From Chitinophaga qingshengii (lineage in GTDB: Bacteria; Bacteroidota; Bacteroidia; Chitinophagales; Chitinophagaceae), in assembly GCF_014529935.1 (NCBI RefSeq), contig NZ_JACVFC010000001.1:3410001-3474000 (forward strand): DNA of 64,000 nt, written 5' to 3'. Below, piece after piece: positions 28,114-35,944 of this stretch. Each line of letters starts with the position of its first letter. Position 1 is the first letter of the stretch. Position numbers and translations under genes: made by a program. Under the pieces are notes generated by a model that was not told the DNA's origin, did no database searches, and saw only the letters and a list, made by a program, of their open reading frames with translations.

Positions 28114-28130
28114 TTGCAACTCAGTTGCAA
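28114..28130. promoter_or_regulatory. 17-bp perfect palindrome, candidate operator
   Basis: TTGCAACT-C-AGTTGCAA is a perfect 8+1+8 dyad in the divergent region between the GT39 gene and the AraC-type gene, 116 nt before the preferred start of the latter. The size and symmetry suit a dimeric helix-turn-helix repressor. I could not assign the regulator. Confidence 0.5.
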
Positions 28131-28245
28131 TAAATAGACGTAGCCGGTATAGTAAAGGGTTTGAAGACATTCAGTAGAAAAAAACTTAACATTGCGTCTA
28201 TTACCGGTCATCCAAAAAATATCCGGAAATCATTTAAATTCGGTA

Positions 28246-29178
28246 ATGCCTACTCAAAAAAACCCCGCTATTCTGCTCCAGACGATGGAGGACTTCACCG
28301 AAAAACTGTACGCTACGCAAACCATGATACCCAAAGCCCCCCTGAAAGGAAGCTTTGCCGTTCATGACCGGGCGGATCATCCCTGCGTGGATGAGGTGAC
28401 AGCCAGCAGACGGGACTATTATAAGATCAGCTTCTTTAGTAAAGGACAGGGTATATTTACGATGGGAGAAGACCAGTACGAGATAGATGGTCCAACCCTG
28501 CTGTTCCTGAACCCGCATGAGGTAAAAACCTGGAGGGCTACCTCCGACGTACAGGAAGGTTATTTCTGTCTGTTTACAGACCTGTTGTTCGATTCTGTTC
28601 ATGCCCTTCATGAAGATCTCCTGCTGCACCCGTTGTTACAACAGGGCGCCAGGGCAGTATTCAAACTTGATCAGCAGCAATGTGATTACCTGCAATCCAT
28701 CTTCCGGCAGCTGCTGAAAGAATACCACGAAAACGCCGCTTTTAAACAGGAAGCCATTCTCATTTACCTGCGGTTGCTGATGCTGGAAGGCAAACGGCTG
28801 GCAACACAGGCGCATACGCCGGTGCGTTCACAAACTGCGGCACAGGTGCTGGCGCATCGGTTCACCGATATGCTGGAAAAGCAGTTCCCCATTGAATACA
28901 ATCATAACCAGGTAAAACTGAAAACAGCCAAGGAATTTGCACAGCGGCTGAATACGCATCCTAACCACCTGAATGCCTGCGTAAAACAAACTACCGGTCG
29001 TACGGTAAGCGAACATATACGTATGCGCATGTTACTGGAAGCCCGGTTGTTGCTCATACATACCGACTGGCAAATCGCTGAAATAGCCTGGTGCCTGGGC
29101 TTTGAAGAGCCCGGCAACTTCACGCACTTCTTTAAAAATCACAGCGGGCAGGCGCCTCATATCTACCGGCTGCAATAG
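28246..29178 (+). CDS. AraC family transcriptional regulator
   Basis: A one-component regulator of about 310 residues. The N-terminal half is a cupin-like sensor (GQGIFTMGEDQYEIDGPTLLFLNPHEVKTW), and the last 100 residues are the double helix-turn-helix AraC domain with KTAKEFAQRLNTHPNHLNACVK, RTVSEHIRMRMLLEARLLL and the closing ...EIAWCLGFEEPGNFTHFFKNHSGQAP. The ATG at 28246 is preferred; a TTG at 28192 would add 18 residues without homology. The aldo/keto reductase gene 87 nt downstream on the same strand is a plausible target, a common arrangement for this regulator type. Confidence 0.88.
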   Translation: MPTQKNPAILLQTMEDFTEKLYATQTMIPKAPLKGSFAVHDRADHPCVDEVTASRRDYYKISFFSKGQGIFTMGEDQYEIDGPTLLFLNPHEVKTWRATSDVQEGYFCLFTDLLFDSVHALHEDLLLHPLLQQGARAVFKLDQQQCDYLQSIFRQLLKEYHENAAFKQEAILIYLRLLMLEGKRLATQAHTPVRSQTAAQVLAHRFTDMLEKQFPIEYNHNQVKLKTAKEFAQRLNTHPNHLNACVKQTTGRTVSEHIRMRMLLEARLLLIHTDWQIAEIAWCLGFEEPGNFTHFFKNHSGQAPHIYRLQ

Positions 29179-29215
29179 CACTTTGATTTTTACAATTAAT
29201 ACTTTGCCTGCTACA

Positions 29216-29246
29216 ATTGCCATCCCCTTACCGCTGGTTAATTTTG
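29216..29246 (+). promoter_or_regulatory. Promoter of the aldo/keto reductase gene
   Basis: A -33 element ATTG (29216-29219), a 19-nt spacer and a -7 box TAATTTTG (29239-29246) match the Bacteroidota consensus spacing exactly. Transcription would begin near 29253, leaving a leader of about 13 nt before the ATG at 29266. Confidence 0.65.
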
Positions 29247-29265
29247 ACACATAAAATTTAACTAT

Positions 29266-30255
29266 ATGCAGTACAGAAAACTTGGAAAAACCGGCGAATC
29301 AATATCCGCTATAGGACTGGGTTGCATGGGCATGTCCTTTGCCTATGGCAATGCCGGCGATTTTAACGAAGAAGAATCACTGAAAACGCTGGAACTGGCG
29401 CTGGAACTGGGTGTTAATTTCTGGGATACCGCGGATATGTACGGACAGGGTGCTAATGAAATCCTGCTCTCCAAAATATTGGCTACCAAAAGGGACAAGG
29501 TTTTCCTGGCCACCAAATTCGGTTTCCGTTTCCGGGAAGATGGTTCCACTTATTTTGACGGATCTCCAAAACACCTGAAAGAAGCCTGTGATGCCAGCTT
29601 AAAAAGGTTAGGAGTAGATGTAATTGACCTCTACTACGCCCACCGCGTAGATGACCAGGTACCCATCGAAGAAACCGTAGGTGCCATGGCCGACCTGGTA
29701 AAAGCCGGCAAGGTGCGTTACCTGGGCCTGTCTGAAGCCAGCGCCGCTTCCATCCGCAAGGCTTACACCGTACATCCGATCGCGGCATTGCAAAGTGAAT
29801 ATTCCCTGTTCACCAGAGACGTGGAAGGAGAAATCCTGAAAACCACGCGGGAACTGGGTATCTCCCTGGTTGCCTATAGCCCCCTGGGAAGAGGCATGAC
29901 CACCGGCGCTATCACCAATGCCAGCACACTGGCAGAAAAGGACTTCCGCAGAACATTACCCCGTTTCCAGGAAGGTAACTTTGAACAGAATCTGCAGACA
30001 GTTACTGCATTGGAGGGCTTTGCGAAAGAAAAAGGAATCACTGCGGCTCAACTGTCCCTCGCCTGGCTGCTGGCACAGGGAGAAGATATTATACCGATAC
30101 CCGGCACTAAACGCAGAAAATATTTGCAGGATAATGCAGCAGCGGCTGATGTACAGCTGAGCAGCGCTGACCTGGAAAAAATAAATGCCATCCTGAAAGA
30201 CGGCATCGCTGGCGCCAGATATACAGAAGGATCCCTGAAACTGGTGAACCGGTAG
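29266..30255 (+). CDS. Aldo/keto reductase
   Basis: A 329-residue NADPH-dependent oxidoreductase of the AKR superfamily, close to the YakC/AKR13-type group. The catalytic tetrad is visible: Asp and Tyr in FWDTADMYGQGANE, Lys in FLATKFGF and His in YYAHRVD. The cofactor pocket motifs (AYSPLGRG, PIPGTKRRKYLQDN) are present. Physiological substrate unknown, probably aldehydes or ketones. It follows the AraC-type regulator and has its own promoter; a large palindrome (30258-30395) fills the gap to the convergent SUI1 gene. Confidence 0.92.
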   Translation: MQYRKLGKTGESISAIGLGCMGMSFAYGNAGDFNEEESLKTLELALELGVNFWDTADMYGQGANEILLSKILATKRDKVFLATKFGFRFREDGSTYFDGSPKHLKEACDASLKRLGVDVIDLYYAHRVDDQVPIEETVGAMADLVKAGKVRYLGLSEASAASIRKAYTVHPIAALQSEYSLFTRDVEGEILKTTRELGISLVAYSPLGRGMTTGAITNASTLAEKDFRRTLPRFQEGNFEQNLQTVTALEGFAKEKGITAAQLSLAWLLAQGEDIIPIPGTKRRKYLQDNAAAADVQLSSADLEKINAILKDGIAGARYTEGSLKLVNR

Positions 30256-30257
30256 TG

Positions 30258-30395
30258 ATTTACGGATTTTTTGATTTACGAATTTTTTGATTTCGTGAAT
30301 ACAAGCGAAGACCAAGGCAAGTAATTTATCGATTTGGTCTTCGCTTTTTGTCATCCCAGAAATCAAAAAATTCGTAAATCAAAAAATCCGTAAAT
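30258..30395. repeat. Nested palindrome Q1 (ATTTACGGATTT family)
   Basis: The outer arms 30258-30293 and 30360-30395 are a perfect 36-bp inverted repeat, AT-rich and starting ATTTACGGATTT. Inside lies an independent perfect 13-bp hairpin (AAGCGAAGACCAA at 30303-30315 with 30334-30346). The element occupies nearly the whole gap between the stop codons of the aldo/keto reductase (+) and SUI1 (-) genes. It can act as a bidirectional terminator. The outer arms recur at 49606 and 56761; the inner hairpin does not. Confidence 0.85.
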
Positions 30396-30399
30396 GATT

Positions 30400-30738
30400 T
30401 CATTTTGTTCTCTTATATCCCCAGTCCAGCAACCATTTGATCACTTTCTCCTTATAATCGCCCTGGATGAGTATCTGGCCGTCTTTTACACTACCGCCGG
30501 TACCACATTTTGTTTTTAAGTCCTTGCCCAGCTTTTCCACATCTTCGTCTTTGCCAATAAAACCATCTACCAGCGTTACCACTTTACCGGCGCGTTGTTT
30601 GGTATCCAGTTTTACCCGCAGCTGTTGTTCAGCAGGGGAGAGGGTTTCCTGTTCTTCCGTATGTTCGGGTTCAAATGAAAAATTAGGATCGGTAGAATAT
30701 ACAATTCCGTTGCCGGCGTTATTTTTTTTCTTGGTCAT
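30400..30738 (-). CDS. SUI1/eIF1-like translation initiation factor (YciH)
   Basis: A 112-residue protein with a charged N-terminus and a SUI1 domain (about 48-110) recognisable from LDTKQRAGKVVTLVDGFIG, LGKDLKTKCGTGGSVKDGQILIQGDY and the closing IKWLLDWGYK. Bacterial YciH discriminates against aberrant initiation complexes and is not essential. It is the last gene of the nadC-lipid kinase-SUI1 operon, 19 nt after the kinase gene, and is followed by the palindrome Q1. Confidence 0.92.
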   Translation of the reverse strand: MTKKKNNAGNGIVYSTDPNFSFEPEHTEEQETLSPAEQQLRVKLDTKQRAGKVVTLVDGFIGKDEDVEKLGKDLKTKCGTGGSVKDGQILIQGDYKEKVIKWLLDWGYKRTK

Positions 30739-30757
30739 GGCGCAAAAAATTTAGAGT

Positions 30758-31639
30758 TTATTCATTCACGATCACTTTGATAGCGGCTGGTTTAACAGAC
30801 AACCGTACCGTACCGTCGCCATTGATGGGCACTGCGTCGCCATCTACCTGCAGGTACTGCAGCGAATGACTGCGGATCGTAATTTCCTTTCCGGTATAAT
30901 GTTTAAGATAACGTGTTTTATCGATGTTGCCTGCCAGTGAATGAAAACTCACAGGAAGCAGGTGATAAAAACGCACAGGAGGCATAATACAGAGGTCCAG
31001 CTGCCCGTCGAAAACACTGGCGCCGGGCGCCAGTTTAAACTCGTAGCCAAACTGATTCCCGTTGGCCACGGTGAGCAGGAACGCTTTTTCGTCCAACTGG
31101 CGGCCATCGATACTGATTTGGTAGGCTTCCGGATTATAGCTGCTGAAACTTTTCAGCACCAGTTTGGCATAGCCGATCAGGCCACGTTTTTTGGTATGTT
31201 TAAACTGCTCCGCAATCAGTGCATCGAAACCAACCCCGGCATTACTGAGGAACAGATGCTCATTGGCGTAGCCCACATCAATAGGCCGTTGTTTATTGTT
31301 GATGATCAGCTGCAAGGCTTTATCCACATCCAGCGGTATTTTCAGCGCTCTGGCCAGGCCATTGCCACTGCCCAGCGGCAGGATAGCCATAGCGGTATCA
31401 CTTCCCACCAGCCCCTGGGCAATTTCGTTGATAGACCCATCGCCACCTACGGCCACTACAGTATCCACGCCGTTTTTCACCGCCTCTCTGGCCAGGTCGG
31501 CCCCATGCCCCAGATAAGCCAGGTGGGTGATGCTCACCTCAAACTGACCTGCCGGGAAATACCTGCCGATGGCGCCTTCCAGTCGTTTCTCACGATCTGT
31601 GCCCGCTTTGCGGTTAATGATAAAAAGGATCTTCTTCAA
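30758..31639 (-). CDS. YegS/DAGK family lipid kinase
   Basis: A 293-residue kinase of the diacylglycerol kinase catalytic family. The nucleotide-binding motifs GGDGSINE (65-72) and LGSGNGLAR (89-97) are intact, with SNAGVGFDALIAEQF in the second domain. It phosphorylates a lipid hydroxyl at the membrane; the exact lipid (diacylglycerol, undecaprenol or sphingoid base) cannot be told. It lies 10 nt after nadC and 19 nt before SUI1 in one operon. Confidence 0.9.
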   Translation of the reverse strand: MKKILFIINRKAGTDREKRLEGAIGRYFPAGQFEVSITHLAYLGHGADLAREAVKNGVDTVVAVGGDGSINEIAQGLVGSDTAMAILPLGSGNGLARALKIPLDVDKALQLIINNKQRPIDVGYANEHLFLSNAGVGFDALIAEQFKHTKKRGLIGYAKLVLKSFSSYNPEAYQISIDGRQLDEKAFLLTVANGNQFGYEFKLAPGASVFDGQLDLCIMPPVRFYHLLPVSFHSLAGNIDKTRYLKHYTGKEITIRSHSLQYLQVDGDAVPINGDGTVRLSVKPAAIKVIVNE

Positions 31640-31649
31640 AAAAACTGTT

Positions 31650-32501
31650 TTAAGATATAATCGCTTTCAGACTCAGGTCCAGGCTTACAGCATGATGAAT
31701 AATAGCGCCTACGGAGATAAAGTCCACCCCGGTTTTAGCATATGCCTGAATAGTATCCAGGTTGATACCGCCGGATGCTTCCGTTTCCACCTTCCCGTTA
31801 ATTAACGCCAGGGCGGCCGTGATTTGTTCAGGCGTAAAATTGTCCAGCATAATCCGGTCCACCTGTCCTACTGCCAGCACTTCCTTCACATCTTCCAGGT
31901 TGCGGGTTTCTACTTCTATCTTCAGCGGCAGGTTACGTTCTGCCAGGTAAGCTACGGTTTTATTGACAGCTGCGGTGATACCGCCGGCGAAATCGATGTG
32001 GTTGTCTTTAAGCATCACCATATCATAGAGGCCCATACGGTGATTAACGCCGCCACCTATACGAACTGCTTCCTTTTCCAGCATCCGGAAATTAGGGGTG
32101 GTTTTGCGGGTATCCAGGATACGGGTATGGTATCCTTTCAGCAGCTCCACATATTGATGGGTGAGGGTGGCGATACCGCTCATCCGTTGCATACAGTTGA
32201 GCACCAGCCTTTCTCCCATCAGCAGGGTATGAACGGCTGCTTCTATTTCAAAAGCAGTTTCACCGGCCACCATGGCATCTCCGTCTTTTTTAAACGGGGT
32301 GAATACCGCGTACATATCGAGCCATTTAAAGATAGCGGCTGCCACTTCCATACCCGCCAGGATGCCATTTTCCTTGATTTTCAGCACAGCCTTCCCTTTG
32401 GCAGTGGGTGGTATACAGGCCAGGGTGGAATGGTCCCCGTTTCCGGTATCTTCTGCCAGGGCACTTCTGATAAACGCATTCAGCGCAGCTTCTTCTAACA
32501 T
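31650..32501 (-). CDS. Nicotinate-nucleotide pyrophosphorylase NadC
   Basis: Quinolinate phosphoribosyltransferase, converting quinolinate and PRPP into nicotinate mononucleotide in NAD synthesis. The 283-residue protein has the expected landmarks: AEDTGNGDHSTLACIP at the N-terminus, LNCMQRMSGIATLT, ILDTRKTTPNFRMLEKEAVRIGGGVNHRMGLYDMVMLKDNH, EVETRNLEDVKE and the C-terminal ETEASGGINLDTIQAYAKTGVDFISVGA. It heads the operon and has a consensus promoter in a tandem hairpin repeat. Confidence 0.95.
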   Translation of the reverse strand: MLEEAALNAFIRSALAEDTGNGDHSTLACIPPTAKGKAVLKIKENGILAGMEVAAAIFKWLDMYAVFTPFKKDGDAMVAGETAFEIEAAVHTLLMGERLVLNCMQRMSGIATLTHQYVELLKGYHTRILDTRKTTPNFRMLEKEAVRIGGGVNHRMGLYDMVMLKDNHIDFAGGITAAVNKTVAYLAERNLPLKIEVETRNLEDVKEVLAVGQVDRIMLDNFTPEQITAALALINGKVETEASGGINLDTIQAYAKTGVDFISVGAIIHHAVSLDLSLKAIIS

Positions 32502-32520
32502 GGTGCATAATTTAGTCCCG

Positions 32521-32551
32521 CAAAGCTACGGAAGTGAGCAAAGTACGCAAA
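32521..32551 (-). promoter_or_regulatory. Consensus promoter of the nadC operon
   Basis: On the minus strand TTTG (32548-32551), a 19-nt spacer and TAGCTTTG (32521-32528) match the Bacteroidota promoter consensus in both boxes and spacing. The -33 box lies inside the first copy of the tandem hairpin repeat at 32547-32580. Transcription should start near 32514. Confidence 0.7.
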
Positions 32552-32645
32552 GGATAAATATCGGGAGCTTAATATCCTTTACACCCTTTGTTGCTTAAAT
32601 CAGTAAAAATCTGCAAAGGATAAATATCCGGAGCTTATATCCTTT
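32547..32645. repeat. Tandem hairpin repeat upstream of nadC
   Basis: Two copies of a unit of about 34 bp beginning GCAAAGGATAAATATC occur at 32547-32580 and 32613-32645 with one mismatch and one 1-nt gap. Each copy is itself a hairpin (AAAGGATA pairing with TATCCTTT). The flanks carry further GCAAAG/CTTTGC words, like those in the larger palindromes at 34987 and 61083. The first copy supplies the -33 box of nadC. Confidence 0.75.
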
Positions 32646-32680
32646 GCTCCCTTTTCTCCTTTGCGTGACAAAAATAAAAA

Positions 32681-32705
32681 GTGCCCCGCAATAAATGCGG
32701 AGCAC
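32681..32705 (-). terminator. Intrinsic terminator of the DUF4783 gene
   Basis: A 10-bp stem (GTGCCCCGCA at 32681-32690 with 32696-32705, one mismatch) and a 5-nt loop, followed on the minus strand by TTTTTATTTTTG. It lies 34 nt after the stop at 32739. Confidence 0.8.
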
Positions 32706-32738
32706 AGTGGCTTTTTCAATGAATTTATGTGGTCAATT

Positions 32739-33149
32739 TTACTTATTCTCAAATCTCAATTCGTTGAGGACCATGGCTCCTCCTTTTTTCTGGAGGAAGA
32801 AGGAAAGGCGGTAATTTCCGCCGCTGGTGCTCAGATTACCGATACCAAACCGGGAAGCTTCACCTCCCTGGTGTACCAGTTCAAAGGATTTAACCTGGTT
32901 TTTGGAGAAAAAATCCTTCAGGATAATCTCCGCCTGCGCTTTACTATAAGAATTCGCTTTACCGCTGATATTAATTTCGACATTATTGTCCAGGTAACGG
33001 GATAAGCTGTTAACATCGCCTTGCTTGATAGCTCCTACCACATCTTCAAACGGTCCGGCAACCAAATTTTCCTCCGAACCTGCCGACAGCGCATATGCTG
33101 AAAAAATTCCTCCCAACAACACCATCAGCACAATCAATAGCTTCTTCAT
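32739..33149 (-). CDS. DUF4783 family secreted protein
   Basis: A 136-residue exported protein: signal peptide (about 1-21, MKKLLIVLMVLLGGIFSAYA), then a compact domain with FEDVVGAIKQGDVNSLSRYLDNNVEINISG and QAEIILKDFFSKNQVKSFELVHQG, which matches DUF4783, an NTF2-like small fold known mostly from Bacteroidota. The ATG at 33149 is chosen since the longer frame (33188) would bury the signal peptide. It is monocistronic with its own terminator, divergent from gpmI and downstream of nadC's promoter region. Function unknown. Confidence 0.85.
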   Translation of the reverse strand: MKKLLIVLMVLLGGIFSAYALSAGSEENLVAGPFEDVVGAIKQGDVNSLSRYLDNNVEINISGKANSYSKAQAEIILKDFFSKNQVKSFELVHQGGEASRFGIGNLSTSGGNYRLSFFLQKKGGAMVLNELRFENK

Positions 33150-33339
33150 TGTCAGTTTTTTTATTAGAAAAGTAACATAATCAAACACAAATTAAATGCG
33201 AAAACTATGCCAAACGCGTTGTAACTCAACAAAATCACATCATAGTGGTAGCAATGAATCAATAAATAATAATCTAAAAATAACATGTAAATAAATTTGA
33301 ATAACTGATTATCAGAATAGAAGCTGACCGACCCTGGCA

Positions 33340-33369
33340 TTTGTTATTTTTAGATTAGGCGTATTTTTG
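33340..33369 (+). promoter_or_regulatory. Promoter of gpmI
   Basis: TTTG (33340-33343), an 18-nt spacer and TATTTTTG (33362-33369) match the Bacteroidota consensus. Transcription from about 33376 gives an 83-nt leader before the ATG at 33459. The rest of the 309-nt gap 33150-33458 shows no other feature. Confidence 0.7.
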
Positions 33370-33458
33370 TAAAATATTTAGAAAGTATTCAACTGCATTA
33401 TAAGTACTTTCACCCCGAGTTGAACATCAATAAACTATTAACCTTAACCAGACAGGAT

Positions 33459-34982
33459 ATGGAAAAGAAAAGAGCCATTCTCGTAATTATGGATGGATGG
33501 GGCGAAGGTAAAGTACCTACTGCCGACGCCATTGCACAAGCGAAGACACCTTTTGTAAGCAGCCTATATAACAAATATCCCCATAGCCACCTCGTTACCT
33601 GCGGTGAAGCCGTAGGCTTACCGGACGGACAAATGGGCAACTCTGAAGTGGGCCACCTCAACATCGGCGCCGGCAGAATCGTTTACCAGGAACTGCAACG
33701 GATCAACGTAGCGGTACGCGACGGAGAACTGGCCGCCAATCCTGTTCTGCAGGACACCCTGGCACACGCCAAAAACAATAACAAAGCCCTGCACCTCATC
33801 GGACTGGTGAGCAACGGCGGCGTACACTCCCACATCGAACACCTGAAAGCACTGACCTCCATCGCCAAAGAAAAAGGCCTGGAGAAAGTATATATCCACG
33901 CCTTCACCGATGGCCGTGATACCGACCCCAAAAGCGGATTGGGCTTTTTGGAAGACCTGCAGGCACACCTGCAACAGTCAACCGGCAAAATAGCCTCCGT
34001 TACCGGCCGCTACTACGCTATGGACAGGGATAAACGCTGGGAACGCGTGAAACTGGCCTACGATGCCATGGTACACGGTACCGGAACGGGTACCCACGAC
34101 GTGCTCACCGCCATCAAAGCCTCCTACGCAGAAGGCGTAACCGATGAATTCATCAAACCAATTATTGTAGAAGATGAAACCGGCAAACCCGTAGCCACCA
34201 TCCAGGACGGCGATGCTGTACTCTGCTTCAACTTCCGCACGGACCGCTGCCGCGAAATATCCCAGGTACTCACACAGGAAGCCTTCCCCGATTTCAATAT
34301 GAAACCGCTGCAGGTGTACTATACCACCATGACCGAATACGACAAGACCTATAAAAATGTACACGTTATCTTCGAAAACGATAACCTGAACATGACCCTC
34401 GGTGAAGTATTGGCGAAAGATGGTTATACCCAGGTACGTATCGCAGAAACAGAAAAATATCCGCACGTTTCCTTCTTCTTCTCCGGTGGACGGGAAAAAG
34501 AATTCGAAGGCGAACGCCGCATCATGATACCTTCTCCCAAAGTAGCCACCTACGATCTGCAACCTGAAATGAGCGCCAACGAAGTAACCGACGCCATTGT
34601 ACCGGTGCTGCAGGAGAAATCAGCCGATTTTATTGCCCTCAACTTCGCGAACGCAGACATGGTAGGCCATACCGGTGTATTCTCCGCTGCAGTAAAAGCC
34701 GTAGAAACAGTAGACCACTGCGTGGAAAGAGTTGTCACCGCCGCACTGGCCAGCAACTACACCGTATTCCTGACTGCCGACCATGGTAACGCAGACTATA
34801 TGGTCAACGAAGACGGTACGCCTAATACTGCACATACCCTCAACCTCGTTCCTTTCTTTATCATCAGCAACGACTTCCAGGGTAAGGTGAAAGATGGTAA
34901 ACTGGGCGATATTGCCCCTACCATCCTGCATTTCATGGGACTGACCGCACCTAAGGAAATGACCGGCAACCTGCTCGTTTAG
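33459..34982 (+). CDS. 2,3-bisphosphoglycerate-independent phosphoglycerate mutase
   Basis: Interconverts 3- and 2-phosphoglycerate in glycolysis and gluconeogenesis with two Mn ions and a phosphoserine intermediate. From the ATG at 33459 the protein has about 507 residues, with MDGWG (metal-binding Asp12), catalytic Ser62 in GNSEVGHLNIGAGR, HAFTDGRDTDP, VTGRYYAMDRDKRW, FNFRTDRCRE and the C-terminal metal site TADHGNADYM. The upstream TTG at 33420 would add 13 non-conserved residues. A nested palindrome (34987-35163) begins directly after the stop. Confidence 0.96.
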   Translation: MEKKRAILVIMDGWGEGKVPTADAIAQAKTPFVSSLYNKYPHSHLVTCGEAVGLPDGQMGNSEVGHLNIGAGRIVYQELQRINVAVRDGELAANPVLQDTLAHAKNNNKALHLIGLVSNGGVHSHIEHLKALTSIAKEKGLEKVYIHAFTDGRDTDPKSGLGFLEDLQAHLQQSTGKIASVTGRYYAMDRDKRWERVKLAYDAMVHGTGTGTHDVLTAIKASYAEGVTDEFIKPIIVEDETGKPVATIQDGDAVLCFNFRTDRCREISQVLTQEAFPDFNMKPLQVYYTTMTEYDKTYKNVHVIFENDNLNMTLGEVLAKDGYTQVRIAETEKYPHVSFFFSGGREKEFEGERRIMIPSPKVATYDLQPEMSANEVTDAIVPVLQEKSADFIALNFANADMVGHTGVFSAAVKAVETVDHCVERVVTAALASNYTVFLTADHGNADYMVNEDGTPNTAHTLNLVPFFIISNDFQGKVKDGKLGDIAPTILHFMGLTAPKEMTGNLLV

Positions 34983-34986
34983 TTCT

Positions 34987-35163
34987 CGCGTAGTTCTCGC
35001 AAAGAACGCAAAGGAGCAAAGAGCGCAAAGATTATATAAGCGAAAAAAGAAAGCAAAGGAGCGATGGATCAACATTTGATCTTCGCTCCTTTGCTTTCTT
35101 ATTAATCTTAACAAAAAACCTTTGCGCTCTTTGCTCCTTTGCGCTCTTTGCGAGCACTACGCG
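34987..35163. repeat. Nested palindrome P1 (GCAAAG family)
   Basis: Outer arms 34987-35030 and 35120-35163 are complementary over 44 bp with two mismatches and are built of GCAAAG words (CGCAAAGGAGCAAAGAGCGC). Inside, 35047-35072 and 35076-35100 form an independent hairpin whose first 18 bp (AAGAAAGCAAAGGAGCGA) are perfect. The same architecture with near-identical inner sequence occurs at 61083-61250. It begins 5 nt after the gpmI stop and may end that transcript. Confidence 0.85.
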
Positions 35164-35295
35164 GAAAAAATATTTCCAGGATGTGTAACTTTTCATTTAT
35201 CCATCCCGTTTAACTATCACCATTCTGATATTTTCTCAGTCAGACCGACTGATATTCATATTTTTAGTGCTCTCGACAGATTTGCTCATGCATCG

Positions 35296-35323
35296 ATGCG
35301 CCGTTTTTACGGCGCATTTTTTC
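35296..35323 (+). terminator. Strong intrinsic terminator without an adjacent gene
   Basis: A perfect 9-bp stem (ATGCGCCGT at 35296-35304 with 35309-35317), TTTT loop and a T6 tail on the plus strand. The nearest upstream coding sequence ends 313 nt earlier, beyond palindrome P1. It either stops gpmI readthrough or ends a small RNA encoded in 35166-35323. Confidence 0.75.
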
Positions 35324-35341
35324 TGACCCATATTTAAGTAC

Positions 35342-35349
35342 TAATTTTG
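35342..35349 (+). promoter_or_regulatory. -7 box immediately before a lipoprotein start
   Basis: TAATTTTG fits TAnnTTTG and ends only 4 nt before the ATG at 35354. If used, transcription would begin at or next to the start codon, giving a leaderless mRNA. The -33 region is only T-rich. Confidence 0.5.
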
Positions 35350-35353
35350 CCGT

Positions 35354-35941
35354 ATGAAACATTACCGCTACATGACGGTACTATTAACCATATTCGGTTT
35401 TATAGCCTGCCATCAGGATAACAAAACAACAGGAAAAACAACGGCCACTGCCAAGTACGAACCACTGCCAGCCTATTTCCAGGGAGAACGGAACCGTATG
35501 CACTCCGATAGTTTCAGCCTGCACAAAACAATCACCCTCAACGGCGTGAAAGATACCGCTACCATTACCGGCGCCGACAGCACCGCCCTGCAGGACCTGC
35601 TGAAACCATTCTCCGATATAGACCTGAACAAACCATCCCTGCGGGATGAATACGATACCTCCAGCTTATATGATCCCTTTTCCGGCCGGAAATCCGTTAT
35701 CTATAAGTCTAAAGGAAAACAAACCTTCCCGTCTGAGGTAACGATGGAGCTGGATAAAAACGGTACCATTCAACAGGTCAATATCCATAGCTATACCGTC
35801 AACATGGTGTACGAGTTCAGGCAAGACCTGTTTTACCAACGCAATAAAAACATTCGTATCGCCACCTATCAGAAAATAGCTTTCCTGGCGCCGAAAGAAG
35901 TAGAAGTCAATGTAGCGGTCACGCCCAAAAACAGGATGTAA
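35354..35941 (+). CDS. Hypothetical lipoprotein upstream of uvrC
   Basis: A 195-residue predicted lipoprotein with lipobox GFIAC (Cys19). I do not recognise the family. The mature part is hydrophilic, with a segment resembling an oxidative or conformational lipoprotein (SLRDEYDTSSLYDPFSGRKSVIYKSKGKQTFPSEVTMELDKNG) and no catalytic motif. It ends 3 nt before the uvrC ATG, so the two are co-transcribed. The link to DNA repair is probably only transcriptional. Confidence 0.75.
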   Translation: MKHYRYMTVLLTIFGFIACHQDNKTTGKTTATAKYEPLPAYFQGERNRMHSDSFSLHKTITLNGVKDTATITGADSTALQDLLKPFSDIDLNKPSLRDEYDTSSLYDPFSGRKSVIYKSKGKQTFPSEVTMELDKNGTIQQVNIHSYTVNMVYEFRQDLFYQRNKNIRIATYQKIAFLAPKEVEVNVAVTPKNRM

Positions 35942-35944
35942 CAC

